A DNA stretch of 6,527 nt from Methanomicrobiales archaeon (GCA_012523385.1 JAAYIO010000219.1:1-6527), one strand, 5' to 3'. Numbered from the stretch's first letter, positions 1 to 6,464 are shown. Made by a program: numbers and translations. Notes: generated by a model from the letters alone, not told the origin.

Positions 1-1582
1 CTCCTGAAACAACTCCGTCAGATGTGTAAAGAGGCGTCCGGATCGTCTCAAGGAGAGCACGCCTCCCATCGGTGGCAAATGTTACACATTCGTCATGTAT
101 GGTGGCTTTTTTGGTCAAAATAGTCTGACGGTCACACTCGTGGTAGAGATCAGAATGCTCTTTCTCGATATAATCATAATCGTTCTTACCGACAATCTCA
201 CTCTCCTTTGCACCAAGGAGTGCCTCAAATGTCGAATTGCATGCGAGATATACGCCATTTACATCCTTGAGCCAGATCATGTCGGGTATTGTCTGAATGA
301 GCGTTCTCAGGCGTCCTTCGCTCTCCCGAAGACGTTCCTCTGCCTTTTTACTCTGGGTGATATCACGGGCGATACTGCATGACAATGATTCTCCCTCAAA
401 CGTGATGCGATACTTGATGATATCCACCGGATATTTTGTCCCGCCCGGTTTTTGGTGCACAGATTCAGTCCGGTAAATATTCTCTCTTTCAAGGTGTGAC
501 CAGACCTCCCTTCTATCTTCAGAGGAGATATTCGGGTTGATATCATAGATGCTCGTGCTTAAAAGAGAACTGGGATCAATACCAAATGACGTGCGTGCCT
601 GTGCATTGGCATACACAATCAGACCCGCCCGGTTCACGAAATATATCTCGTCCGGAGAGTGATCGAATGCAAACTGTGTCCTCTCCAGCAGTAATTCAGC
701 CTCTTTTCTTCGGGTAATATCGTCAAGTATAAGCCGTGCACCAACAGGGGTACCTTCTTCCAGTACAGGTGAGATATGCACCCGGAGAAAGACCTTTTTT
801 CCCCAGACCGAGGTAAACTGCACCTCATAATCAGGATACTCTGCACCATCTTCGATGACATGCTTCAAATCATCCGCAGAACCGGCTTTTATAAGAGATT
901 TGCTCTGCAAAAGGTTGACCTCAGTCATCTTTTCAATGGACGGAGCGCCAAGTATCTCAGGCACTTTATAATTTGCATAGGTTACCCACCCGTTTCGGTC
1001 ACAGGTCAGAATCCCAATCGGTGCATTGTCTGTTAGATCCCGGTACATCTCCCTGCTTATCCGGAGATCCTCCTCGATCTTCTTTTTCTCGGTTACATCC
1101 TCGTGAACCGAGAGGATGCACGGACGGCCCTCGAATGTAATCATAAGACCGGATATCCGCAGAGTTTTCTGAACCCCGGTGATGCTCACGACGTCTATCA
1201 TATAATCAGAGATAACGCCATGGGTACGGAGCTCACGGAGCCATTCGTCTCTCTGTTCGGGTTTCTGCCAAATGTCGGTGACATTGAAACCTGTCAGATC
1301 TGCCTCTCCCTTATCAAACATATCGAGAGGTTTCGCTTTGACACCATTTTGAGAGAATTTACCATCGATATCTGCTACTTGTTTCACATCAAAGACATCG
1401 AGCGTCTTTTTGTTTACCAAAAGCACCTGACCTTCAAGCGAGATGACGCTCATCGACAAGGGAATCTCACTGAGTATCCGGCGAAACTCATCTTCACTCT
1501 CCTTAAGCTTGTTTTGCGCCTCAGTAAGCTCATTGATTGCCAAATATTGATTATATCCTTGTGATGTATCTCTCTCTGTCAT
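1..1582 (-). CDS. Multi-PAS sensor protein, probable histidine kinase (3' end missing)
   Basis: An uninterrupted minus-strand frame runs from the ATG at 1582-1580 to the window edge: 527 codons with no stop. I read four tandem PAS domains, at about residues 32-165, 175-292, 300-412 and 422 onward. The first three end in the usual PAS-to-linker motif (EDVTEKKKIEEDL, DDITRRKEAELLL, RDITQSKKAEERL), the short helical joint between successive sensor units. The fourth has the PDMIWLKDVNGVYLACN and EIVGKNDYDY signatures of S-box PAS domains. No signal peptide or membrane segment is seen, so it should be cytoplasmic, sensing redox, a ligand or a partner protein. The start is set by AGGAGATGA at 1597-1589, seven nt upstream. 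Another ATG at 1592 is in a different frame and stops after 13 codons. The output module lies beyond the window. A histidine kinase is the commonest outcome in methanogens, but a PAS-only protein or another output is possible. The partner response regulator is not visible. Confidence 0.9.
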   Translation of the reverse strand, partial: MTERDTSQGYNQYLAINELTEAQNKLKESEDEFRRILSEIPLSMSVISLEGQVLLVNKKTLDVFDVKQVADIDGKFSQNGVKAKPLDMFDKGEADLTGFNVTDIWQKPEQRDEWLRELRTHGVISDYMIDVVSITGVQKTLRISGLMITFEGRPCILSVHEDVTEKKKIEEDLRISREMYRDLTDNAPIGILTCDRNGWVTYANYKVPEILGAPSIEKMTEVNLLQSKSLIKAGSADDLKHVIEDGAEYPDYEVQFTSVWGKKVFLRVHISPVLEEGTPVGARLILDDITRRKEAELLLERTQFAFDHSPDEIYFVNRAGLIVYANAQARTSFGIDPSSLLSTSIYDINPNISSEDRREVWSHLERENIYRTESVHQKPGGTKYPVDIIKYRITFEGESLSCSIARDITQSKKAEERLRESEGRLRTLIQTIPDMIWLKDVNGVYLACNSTFEALLGAKESEIVGKNDYDYIEKEHSDLYHECDRQTILTKKATIHDECVTFATDGRRALLETIRTPLYTSDGVVSG

Positions 1583-1648
1583 ACCCGGTCATCTCCTAAA
1601 AAGTTCCCTGGTTCTTTAATTACGCAGTAAAAAATATTCTCACTGAAC

Positions 1649-1657
1649 TTATATATA
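1649..1657 (-). promoter_or_regulatory. TATA box of the PAS sensor gene
   Basis: On the minus strand the sequence reads TATATATAA in an otherwise mixed stretch. The usual archaeal spacing of about 25 nt puts the transcription start near 1627, giving a leader of about 45 nt that contains the AGGAGATGA ribosome binding site. The purine-rich BRE normally found just upstream is poor here (TTCCATG), so strength is uncertain. The motif is nearly symmetric, but there is no gene on the plus strand for it to serve. Confidence 0.55.
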
Positions 1658-1659
1658 CA

Positions 1660-1863
1660 TGGAACATATCCGATTCCGGCTGTCAATGCTACGATTTAAA
1701 CCCGAAACAGATACGCCCAGGGTCTCAGATACAGCTCCAATCAGCTCCAGCAGATTCCTTCGGGATTCCGATCTCCCTGCGACAGACCAATGAATCGGGT
1801 ATCAAAATAGTCTTTTTGCACACACAAAAGCAACAAATGAAAAAAATCTCTTTGGCAGGCGCC
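1660..1863. other. Intergenic stretch with no recognisable gene
   Basis: About 200 nt lie between the sensor promoter and the hsp20 terminator. Short open frames on the minus strand (for example 1741-1923) begin inside or right after the end of hsp20, lack a good ribosome binding site and resemble no family I know. A CC-TTCG-GG mini-hairpin near 1757-1766 and a run of seven T on the minus strand near 1839-1845 are the only local structures. The T run could act as a backup terminator for hsp20. I see no tRNA, repeat or mobile-element remnant. Confidence 0.5.
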
Positions 1864-1893
1864 AGAAAGAAAAATGAGAGTGGTATCTCTCAT
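1864..1893 (-). terminator. hsp20 transcript terminator (hairpin plus T-tract)
   Basis: A 7-bp perfect inverted repeat, ATGAGAG (1874-1880) and CTCTCAT (1887-1893), encloses a 6-nt loop. On the minus strand the second arm runs directly into TTTTCTTTCT. It starts 26 nt past the hsp20 stop. Archaeal termination depends mainly on the T-rich tract; here both elements are present and oriented for the hsp20 transcript. The plus-strand side has no T-run, so this is not a two-way terminator. Confidence 0.65.
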
Positions 1894-1919
1894 ACCAGAT
1901 ATCAGTTCTTTTGGTTTCC

Positions 1920-2429
1920 TCACTCAATCGCAATCCGGCGCTTGGTCTCAAGAGCGCTGATGGGCAACCTGACCTCAAGCACTCCATCCTTAAACGAAGC
2001 CTTCGCCCCTTCAGGAGTCACCGCAAGAGGGAGAGGGATGACACGGGAAATTGAGCCATACCTCCGCTCACGCAGATAATACCGACCCTCATTCCCTTCC
2101 TCTCCTCCCTTCTCCTCCCGCTCCACCTTACGTTCGCAGGTAATATGAAGCGCTTTGGGAGATACCAGCTCCATCGAGACATTTTCCTTTTCAACCCCCG
2201 GAGCCATGTCAGCAGTAACAATTACTTCATGGTCACCCTGGGTCACATCCACCCGAAATCCATCATGTCCTCCCTCCCGGAAGAGAGGAACAATCTCCTG
2301 GCCTTCCTCTGCATCAGACAGGGCGTGACGCGGTGAAGAAGAGGAGACGTAATTCATCAGCTTACCCATTTGACGCCTTATATCATCAAATTCGTCATAA
2401 ATTGGCCATCCATACGATCTTCGCATCAT
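1920..2429 (-). CDS. Small heat-shock protein, Hsp20 / alpha-crystallin family
   Basis: A 169-aa small heat-shock protein: a cytoplasmic, ATP-independent holdase that binds unfolding proteins as oligomers. The variable N-terminal arm spans about residues 1-56. The alpha-crystallin domain starts at FRVDV (58-62) and carries the family's late signature AKASFKDGVLEVRLP (142-156, with Ala142 and Gly149-Val-Leu). The C-terminal I-x-I anchor used for oligomer assembly is present as I166-A-I168, one residue from the end. A charged Glu/Gly-rich loop (about 101-116) separates the strands, within normal variation for the family. Two ATGs lie in tandem at the start (2429 and 2426). AGGAGGTG at 2446-2438 suits either, and an in-frame TAA just upstream excludes a longer protein. 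It is a single-gene unit with its own TATA box and terminator, consistent with stress-controlled expression, which I infer from the family. Confidence 0.95.
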   Translation of the reverse strand: MMRRSYGWPIYDEFDDIRRQMGKLMNYVSSSSPRHALSDAEEGQEIVPLFREGGHDGFRVDVTQGDHEVIVTADMAPGVEKENVSMELVSPKALHITCERKVEREEKGGEEGNEGRYYLRERRYGSISRVIPLPLAVTPEGAKASFKDGVLEVRLPISALETKRRIAIE

Positions 2430-2485
2430 GTGTTACAACACCTCCTGCATACCCGGAATCCGGACCGTCTCTCAGGCACCGTCAT
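2426..2485 (-). CDS. Possible 19-codon upstream ORF in the hsp20 leader
   Basis: Inside the predicted hsp20 leader, an ATG at 2485 opens a 19-codon frame with a basic, cysteine-containing C-terminus (VCRRCCNT). Its TGA stop (2428-2426) overlaps the first hsp20 ATG as ATGA, the classic coupling geometry. AGGTAATC, a partial Shine-Dalgarno match, lies just upstream. The hsp20 ribosome binding site falls within its coding part, so ribosomes on this ORF would cover that site. This could be chance: the frame is short and I know no such leader peptide. I saw the frame and overlap directly; the regulatory role is inference. Confidence 0.25.
   Translation of the reverse strand: MTVPERRSGFRVCRRCCNT
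2437..2446 (-). promoter_or_regulatory. hsp20 ribosome binding site with a small overlapping inverted repeat
   Basis: The minus strand reads AGGAGGTGTT, a near-complete match to the archaeal GGAGGTGATC anti-16S sequence, about 8 nt before the first ATG. Immediately following, GTGT-TGTA-ACAC (2441-2430) can form a 4-bp hairpin between the Shine-Dalgarno core and the start codon. The hairpin is too weak to call a thermosensor on its own. Confidence 0.75.
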
Positions 2486-2553
2486 ACGATTACCTGCAAC
2501 CTACTGCGGCCCGTTCGGATAGTACAGGGACAACCTGATACTGGTTGATAGGA

Positions 2554-2561
2554 TATATAAA
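2554..2561 (-). promoter_or_regulatory. TATA box of hsp20
   Basis: On the minus strand this is TTTATATA, the archaeal consensus, in the context CCTTTATATATCC. Transcription should start near 2532, giving a leader of about 100 nt before the hsp20 ATG. That is long for an archaeal mRNA. No other AT-rich element lies closer to the gene, so this is the best promoter for hsp20. Confidence 0.7.
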
Positions 2562-2599
2562 GGATTGCTTCAAGGGCTCAAAAATGGAAATAACCCATA

Positions 2600-2611
2600 T
2601 ATTGCGCAATA
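2600..2611. promoter_or_regulatory. Perfect 12-bp palindrome upstream of the hsp20 TATA box, operator candidate
   Basis: TATTGCGCAATA is its own reverse complement. It sits about 40 bp upstream of the hsp20 TATA box (relative to the minus-strand transcript), where archaeal activators or stress regulators often bind. A nearby AATTGCAA (2610-2617) repeats the TTGC core, and an 11-bp interrupted palindrome GATATTTTATC occupies 2625-2635. The symmetry is seen directly; binding by a dimeric helix-turn-helix regulator is inference. Confidence 0.4.
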
Positions 2612-2648
2612 ATTGCAAACAACAGATATTTTATCCAAACATTACCAT

Positions 2649-2864
2649 TCAAGCCCTTATGGTCTCAAACAAGGGAAAAACTGCCGGACCTGGAATGGGA
2701 TATTGATTATACCCACAAATCCGATACGAAAATAATTTTGTCATCGAAACAGCCTCACCGGAAAAAGACAGATACCGAATGAACCGGGCAAACAGGCAGG
2801 CTCCCATCATCATCATCACCCATGTGTCCGTCTTTTCTCTCATCGGGTTCTTATCTCTTGCCAC
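2649..2864 (-). CDS. Doubtful 71-codon ORF downstream of the DUF2070 gene
   Basis: A GTG-initiated frame begins 17 nt after the DUF2070 stop. GGGGGATGAG (2881-2872), eight nt before the GTG, could be a ribosome binding site. The product would start with a polar stretch, then four consecutive Met residues encoded by a CAT/ATG trinucleotide repeat (2805-2816), then an unremarkable mix of residues. I recognise no family, and the composition does not look strongly protein-like. It fills most of the otherwise empty gap between DUF2070 and the hsp20 promoter region. It may be a small co-transcribed gene or just untranslated 3' sequence; I favour the latter slightly. Confidence 0.22.
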   Translation of the reverse strand: MARDKNPMREKTDTWVMMMMGACLFARFIRYLSFSGEAVSMTKLFSYRICGYNQYPIPGPAVFPLFETIRA

Positions 2865-2881
2865 GGTAGTAACTCATCCCC

Positions 2882-4606
2882 CTACAACAACACCAGATAC
2901 GCCACAATCGAAAGCAAAAAGGCAAACAAGAGAATCGCCACTCCCAGCGGAGCAATAAACGTAAGAATCCCGTTCACAGTACCTGCCAACTGCGAAATGC
3001 GGTTTGACCCAAACACCGTCACCCCTTCCACCCAACCGGTGCCGCCCGCCGCCTCGGCAGGTGCAAGGTCAGCAATCGCTCGCCGCACCGCATCCTCTGC
3101 AAAAGGAATGATTTGATCAGCCGAAATCCGATAACCCACCGGATTTCTGCCGGAAAGTGTATTCACCACATGAGAATCGGTGGTCATTATCTCGCACTCA
3201 TCAACAAGCGTCAGCAGATGATCCCGTAACACCTCGCGAACCCCGTGCTCCACATTATTGCCATCAAAGAGCACATAGGCCGTCACCTGTCCCTCAACAC
3301 GGAAAACAAGCGCCATAATCCCAAGGTCGCCAAACCCTTCCTCACGCGAGAACGGCACTGCAGAATGACCTGCCCCCGCCTCAAAGACCGAGCATGGCAG
3401 ACATGCACACTCTATTGCCGCTTCCTGTGCCGCCCTCCAATATTCATAAGCAGGAAGAGACCCTGCCACCACCGGGTCGGTCACATCTATCATACAGTTG
3501 TGGGCATCCACAAACGCCACATGCCGGTAATGTCCCCGGCACTCCGCCATAATCGCAAGACCAATCGCATACTCCAAGTCCTCCGTCTTCTTTGGAGACC
3601 GGGTCGCAACCAAAAGCAGGGTATCCCCTAACCCCTGTGCGCAGATACTTACCGTTCCGCAGGAGTACCGCCGGGAAGGCGTCGCCATCAAAGAAAAGAT
3701 CGCATCCTTTCGGGATGCCCGCACCACATCCGCCATCAGGGTCACCTCACTCTCACAGACCAGATTAAAATCGTGCGTCGCACACCCGTGGGCGACAAAG
3801 GTGTCGCTGCCCAGCATATCGTGGAGCAGTTTCGGCAGATTCGCCCCGCCGACCTCTCCCATCGGGCCGGGATGGAGATTTGGCACCGTGAATGTAATCT
3901 CACCCCGTCCTTGCCGACGCAGGAAAAATGAGACCTGCTGGACATAGACGTCCTCACCAATCTCCATAAAGAACTCATCCAGCGCCTTATCGCCGTCGGT
4001 ATTGTGGGAGATGAATGCATTAATGAAATGCAGAGCACTGATACGGTAGTTCTTTTTTAGAGGCCGCTCCACCATCCAAAGGAAAAGGAGCACCCCCCCG
4101 CCAAAGAGCAGATGTAAAACAATCACAAAATACAGGAAATCCATGCCGAAATAGTAAGTGCCCGTCACCGCTGCTGCCGCACTCTGAAGTGCTGCCGCAG
4201 GCACCATCCGGCCCATCCGGTAGTCCGCAATTCCTGCAAGAACAATCAGCCGGACCGCAAAGACCACTCCCAGTGCCACCGCAAAGAGCACCGAGTAAAA
4301 GTTTGGATAGGGCAGAAACGTCAACAAAAGACTGACAATTACCTGAAAGACCATGCAGGACATGGCAAGAAGCCCTGAGCGGTTCCATGTCATCTTGCCC
4401 CCGACATGCTCAACGAAGGGCTTTGTCAAGACAAATGCAAGCAGGGCAGGAAACACATACCCCAGAAATCCAAACACCAAAAGGTAATTACGCCCACCGA
4501 TGAACCCCGCTCCGTCGATGACAATCCCCAAAAGGATCATAATGGCAACCGAACGCGGCCATGCAGGTGCGGCAAAAATGAAACGGGAGAGGTCTTCCAA
4601 CTTCAT
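2882..4606 (-). CDS. DUF2070 family integral membrane protein, predicted hydrolase
   Basis: A 574-aa membrane protein matching the archaeal DUF2070 family. The N-terminal third is multi-pass: hydrophobic segments at about 18-36, 41-60, 78-98, 102-127 and 153-177, with a possible extra one near 133-150. A large soluble domain (about 180-542) follows, then one long hydrophobic anchor at the C-terminus (543-574). The soluble domain holds motifs that look like a metal-binding active site: H245-P-G-P, H273 and H278 in HGCATHDFN, D367-A-H369-N-C, H414, D448-G-N-N with H454, and D477-S-H479. I recall this family being placed with the neutral ceramidase superfamily as predicted membrane lipid hydrolases; this is from memory and no substrate is known to me. 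The ribosome binding site is weak: only GTGGAAAT sits near the ATG, with GGTGAGGATC further up. It lies 87 nt after the nucleoside kinase gene and may be read from that transcript or from its own promoter. Confidence 0.85.
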   Translation of the reverse strand: MKLEDLSRFIFAAPAWPRSVAIMILLGIVIDGAGFIGGRNYLLVFGFLGYVFPALLAFVLTKPFVEHVGGKMTWNRSGLLAMSCMVFQVIVSLLLTFLPYPNFYSVLFAVALGVVFAVRLIVLAGIADYRMGRMVPAAALQSAAAAVTGTYYFGMDFLYFVIVLHLLFGGGVLLFLWMVERPLKKNYRISALHFINAFISHNTDGDKALDEFFMEIGEDVYVQQVSFFLRRQGRGEITFTVPNLHPGPMGEVGGANLPKLLHDMLGSDTFVAHGCATHDFNLVCESEVTLMADVVRASRKDAIFSLMATPSRRYSCGTVSICAQGLGDTLLLVATRSPKKTEDLEYAIGLAIMAECRGHYRHVAFVDAHNCMIDVTDPVVAGSLPAYEYWRAAQEAAIECACLPCSVFEAGAGHSAVPFSREEGFGDLGIMALVFRVEGQVTAYVLFDGNNVEHGVREVLRDHLLTLVDECEIMTTDSHVVNTLSGRNPVGYRISADQIIPFAEDAVRRAIADLAPAEAAGGTGWVEGVTVFGSNRISQLAGTVNGILTFIAPLGVAILLFAFLLSIVAYLVLL

Positions 4607-4667
4607 ATTTCCACTTTTTTCTGTCAGATCCTCACCCCGGATGGTATCTCTTCTTCCTTTATTCGCG

Positions 4668-4677
4668 TATTATATGT
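4668..4677 (-). promoter_or_regulatory. Weak TATA candidate for the DUF2070 gene
   Basis: The minus strand reads ACATATAATA in the 87-nt gap after the nucleoside kinase gene. The predicted transcription start near 4647 would give a leader of about 40 nt. The match to the archaeal consensus is imperfect and no clear BRE is present. Read-through from the upstream cluster is an equally good explanation for expression. Confidence 0.3.
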
Positions 4678-4693
4678 TGGATATGATATTCCT

Positions 4694-5587
4694 TCAGGAT
4701 AAAGACAGCGGCGGAAGTGCACCAAAGTGTGTGCGGTAGCGTGCCGCCATCCGTTCCCAGTCCGGCAGATTCGTCTGACACCCCGCCTTCTCCACCACAA
4801 AGGATGCCACCGTCGTGCCAATCTCCATCGCCGTCACCGGGTCATACCCCTGCTTCTCCGCCGTTAAAAATCCCGCACGGAACGCATCGCCTGCACCCGT
4901 TGGGTCAACAAGCGTCACCGGAAGAGAAGGCACCCGCACCTCCTCTCCTCCCTGATACAGAAAACTCCCGTCTGCCGACTGCGTAATGATAACCCGCGGC
5001 ACCATCGAGATCAGGTCCTCCTGAGAGAACCCGCCGATTGTACAGATGCGTTCTGCCTCATGGCGATTCACAAAAAGCTGATTGGTCATCCGCAGTATCG
5101 TATCGATCTGCTCACGCGAAAACCGCACCAGATCCTGCCCGGGATCAAACGATACCCATGAAGCCTTCTCTGCCACACGAACACAGAAATCCGGTTCACA
5201 CGGTGCCAGATGCACCCGGTCCAGAACCGGTGCCTCAGCGCTGGTGAGCGCCTCAGACGCACCCCATTCAAAGTAGGTGGTCTGGTCATCGGTTCCGTCA
5301 TTAAACAGATAACAGGTAGAAGAATGCATCTCGGGCTTCACAATAAACCGGCGCAGGACACCGAGTGTCGTAAGCCAGTGATCGTAATCACTGCCGGCAA
5401 AATCGCCACCCACTGCCGTCACGAGTTCTGCGGTCCCCCCGAGCATGGCAATACCTGCAGCGATATTTGCCGCACCGCCGCCGTAAAAGACCTTATGTGC
5501 GGTGATAAACGTAGAATGGTTTTTTGCAACCAGTTCAGGAACGGTAAAAAGATGATCCGTGGTGGTGTGACCCACAACCGAGATCAT
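4694..5587 (-). CDS. PfkB-family nucleoside kinase (MJ0406-like)
   Basis: A 297-aa ribokinase/PfkB-fold kinase that transfers the ATP gamma-phosphate to a sugar hydroxyl. The N-terminal substrate-side motif is GGGAANIAAG (36-45). The C-terminal signature DPTGAGDAF (228-236) carries the catalytic base Asp234 and the anion hole. The Mg-linked NxxE motif is N174-R-H-E177. The segments VSFDPGQDL (145-153) and ASFVVEKAGCQTNLPDW (261-277) match, as I remember it, the Methanocaldococcus jannaschii MJ0406 protein, a broad-specificity nucleoside kinase. I therefore favour a nucleoside substrate over fructose 6-phosphate or ribose, giving a cytoplasmic nucleoside-salvage role. The start ATG overlaps the stop of the UPF0212 gene (ATGA), so translation is probably coupled. 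All key residues are present and the length is normal. Exact substrate range cannot be read from sequence. Confidence 0.92.
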   Translation of the reverse strand: MISVVGHTTTDHLFTVPELVAKNHSTFITAHKVFYGGGAANIAAGIAMLGGTAELVTAVGGDFAGSDYDHWLTTLGVLRRFIVKPEMHSSTCYLFNDGTDDQTTYFEWGASEALTSAEAPVLDRVHLAPCEPDFCVRVAEKASWVSFDPGQDLVRFSREQIDTILRMTNQLFVNRHEAERICTIGGFSQEDLISMVPRVIITQSADGSFLYQGGEEVRVPSLPVTLVDPTGAGDAFRAGFLTAEKQGYDPVTAMEIGTTVASFVVEKAGCQTNLPDWERMAARYRTHFGALPPLSLS

Positions 5588-5925
5588 TTTATGAGTTCGA
5601 CCTCGATGACCTTCAACGGAATGTCCCGGAGAGACGCCCCGACAACAGACTTTGCAATGCGTTCGGCATGCTCTTCTGACTCTGCCTTAAAGACCTTCAT
5701 ATCAAGAGAAAGTCCCACCAAAGCGACATTTGCCACAAGCAGGGCATTGTTCAGTTCATTCTCACAGAACGGACAAATTGCCTGACCAATCTCAATCTCA
5801 ACAAATTTCGCCTTTGGGTTCAGCCGTTTGCCGGCCTCAGCAATGGCGATACCAATGCCATCATCAAGGGTATCCACATCGCGGATGACCCATGCAGATT
5901 CCAGTGTTACGCGGTAATCACTCAT
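5584..5925 (-). CDS. UPF0212 (DUF555) family protein
   Basis: A 113-aa protein that I recognise as the archaeal UPF0212/DUF555 family, conserved in methanogens and of unknown function. It opens with a strand-rich part (MSDYRVTLESAWVIRDV) and then IEIGQAICPFCENEL, with a C51-P-F-C54 pair that could bind metal, probably zinc or iron, although two cysteines alone would need partners or a dimer. The C-terminal half has alternating strands and a charged helix (about 82-93). No membrane segment or signal is present. The start ATG is 11 nt after the nitroreductase stop, with GAGG seven nt upstream. Its TGA overlaps the nucleoside kinase ATG. The position between a flavoprotein and a nucleoside kinase hints at a cofactor or nucleotide link, which is inference only. 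Confidence 0.9.
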   Translation of the reverse strand: MSDYRVTLESAWVIRDVDTLDDGIGIAIAEAGKRLNPKAKFVEIEIGQAICPFCENELNNALLVANVALVGLSLDMKVFKAESEEHAERIAKSVVGASLRDIPLKVIEVELIK

Positions 5926-5936
5926 ATTTTTGCCTC

Positions 5937-6464
5937 TTACCAGATATTTTCGTGTACATGTTCACCAATGGGCATCCTCTCAGTATACGACGGGGGCAGA
6001 TTGCCTTTCCCTGCCGCAAGGAGCACCAGCGGACGGATATGCTCCGGAAGTGCGAGCACTTCAGAGACCGTTTCCTCATCAAAGGCACCGGTCCAGCAGG
6101 TTTGGAACCCGGCCGCATGCGCTCCAAGCATCATATAGGTCGCAGCAATTGTTGCGTCCTGCACCGCATAGAGAATCCCGCGCTCTCCATACTGCGACAT
6201 CGAACGCACATAGTTTGCACAGACCACAAGGATACAGGGTGCCTGCCTGAGGTGCTCCTGCTGAAACGCCGCATCAGAGAGATCCTCGCGGATACCTGCG
6301 TCGGTTACGATAACAACGTCCCATGCCTCACGGTTGCCAGCAGTTGGCACACGCTCCGCTGTTTGGACTATTCCTGCAATCTCCTCAGCGGTGAGGTCAT
6401 CTGCAGAAAACTCACGGACCGATGCACGTGTCCGCAGGAATCCCTGAAATTCAAAGGAATCCAT
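5937..6464 (-). CDS. Nitroreductase-family FMN oxidoreductase
   Basis: A 175-aa FMN-dependent oxidoreductase of the nitroreductase fold, usually a homodimer using NAD(P)H or another reductant. The FMN-phosphate motif is R11-T-R13-A-S15-V-R-E-F near the start. PTAGNREAW (40-48) matches the PSxxNxQPW-type segment. GAHAAGFQTCWTGAF (114-128) is the family's G(L)GTCW-like FMN/dimer motif, and AAGKG (150-154) fills the usual near-terminal GYP-type position. I chose the ATG at 6464, since the family begins a few residues before the RxRxSxR motif. A longer frame from a TTG at 6509 would add 15 unlike residues and overlaps the upstream gene. GGGAGTT about 12 nt upstream is a modest ribosome binding site, and the 14-nt overlap with the preceding gene suggests coupling. 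The physiological substrate is unknown; such enzymes act on quinones, flavins or nitro compounds. Confidence 0.9.
   Translation of the reverse strand: MDSFEFQGFLRTRASVREFSADDLTAEEIAGIVQTAERVPTAGNREAWDVVIVTDAGIREDLSDAAFQQEHLRQAPCILVVCANYVRSMSQYGERGILYAVQDATIAATYMMLGAHAAGFQTCWTGAFDEETVSEVLALPEHIRPLVLLAAGKGNLPPSYTERMPIGEHVHENIW

Noticed and set aside
307..861. Short minus-strand frames (307-546 and 634-861) that could suggest a broken sensor gene
   Set aside because: They are in other frames than the continuous 527-codon reading; the sensor frame is intact from 1582 to base 1 with no frameshift.
1103..1564. A 153-codon plus-strand open frame in the sensor region
   Set aside because: It is fully antisense to the first PAS domains, which read cleanly on the minus strand with family motifs.
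1741..1987. Minus-strand frames of about 60 codons between hsp20 and the sensor gene
   Set aside because: They start within or at the end of hsp20 and run through its terminator hairpin, without a ribosome binding site or recognisable family.
2572..2658. Inverted repeat AAGGGCT (2572-2578) and AGCCCTT (2652-2658) flanking the palindrome
   Set aside because: Seven base pairs at about 73 nt spacing is readily expected by chance; there is no target duplication or transposase to suggest a mobile element.
3245..3631. A 128-codon plus-strand open frame within DUF2070
   Set aside because: It is antisense to the soluble domain, with a Cys/His/Arg-rich composition, no family match and no upstream promoter.
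4020..4388. A 122-codon minus-strand frame overlapping DUF2070
   Set aside because: It is an off-frame shadow of the DUF2070 membrane region; its Gly/Cys-rich product follows from the hydrophobic codons of the real gene.
5210..5785. A 191-codon plus-strand open frame across the kinase and UPF0212 genes
   Set aside because: It lies antisense to two confidently identified genes, crosses their junction and has a low-complexity, Arg/Thr/Ser-rich product typical of a shadow frame.
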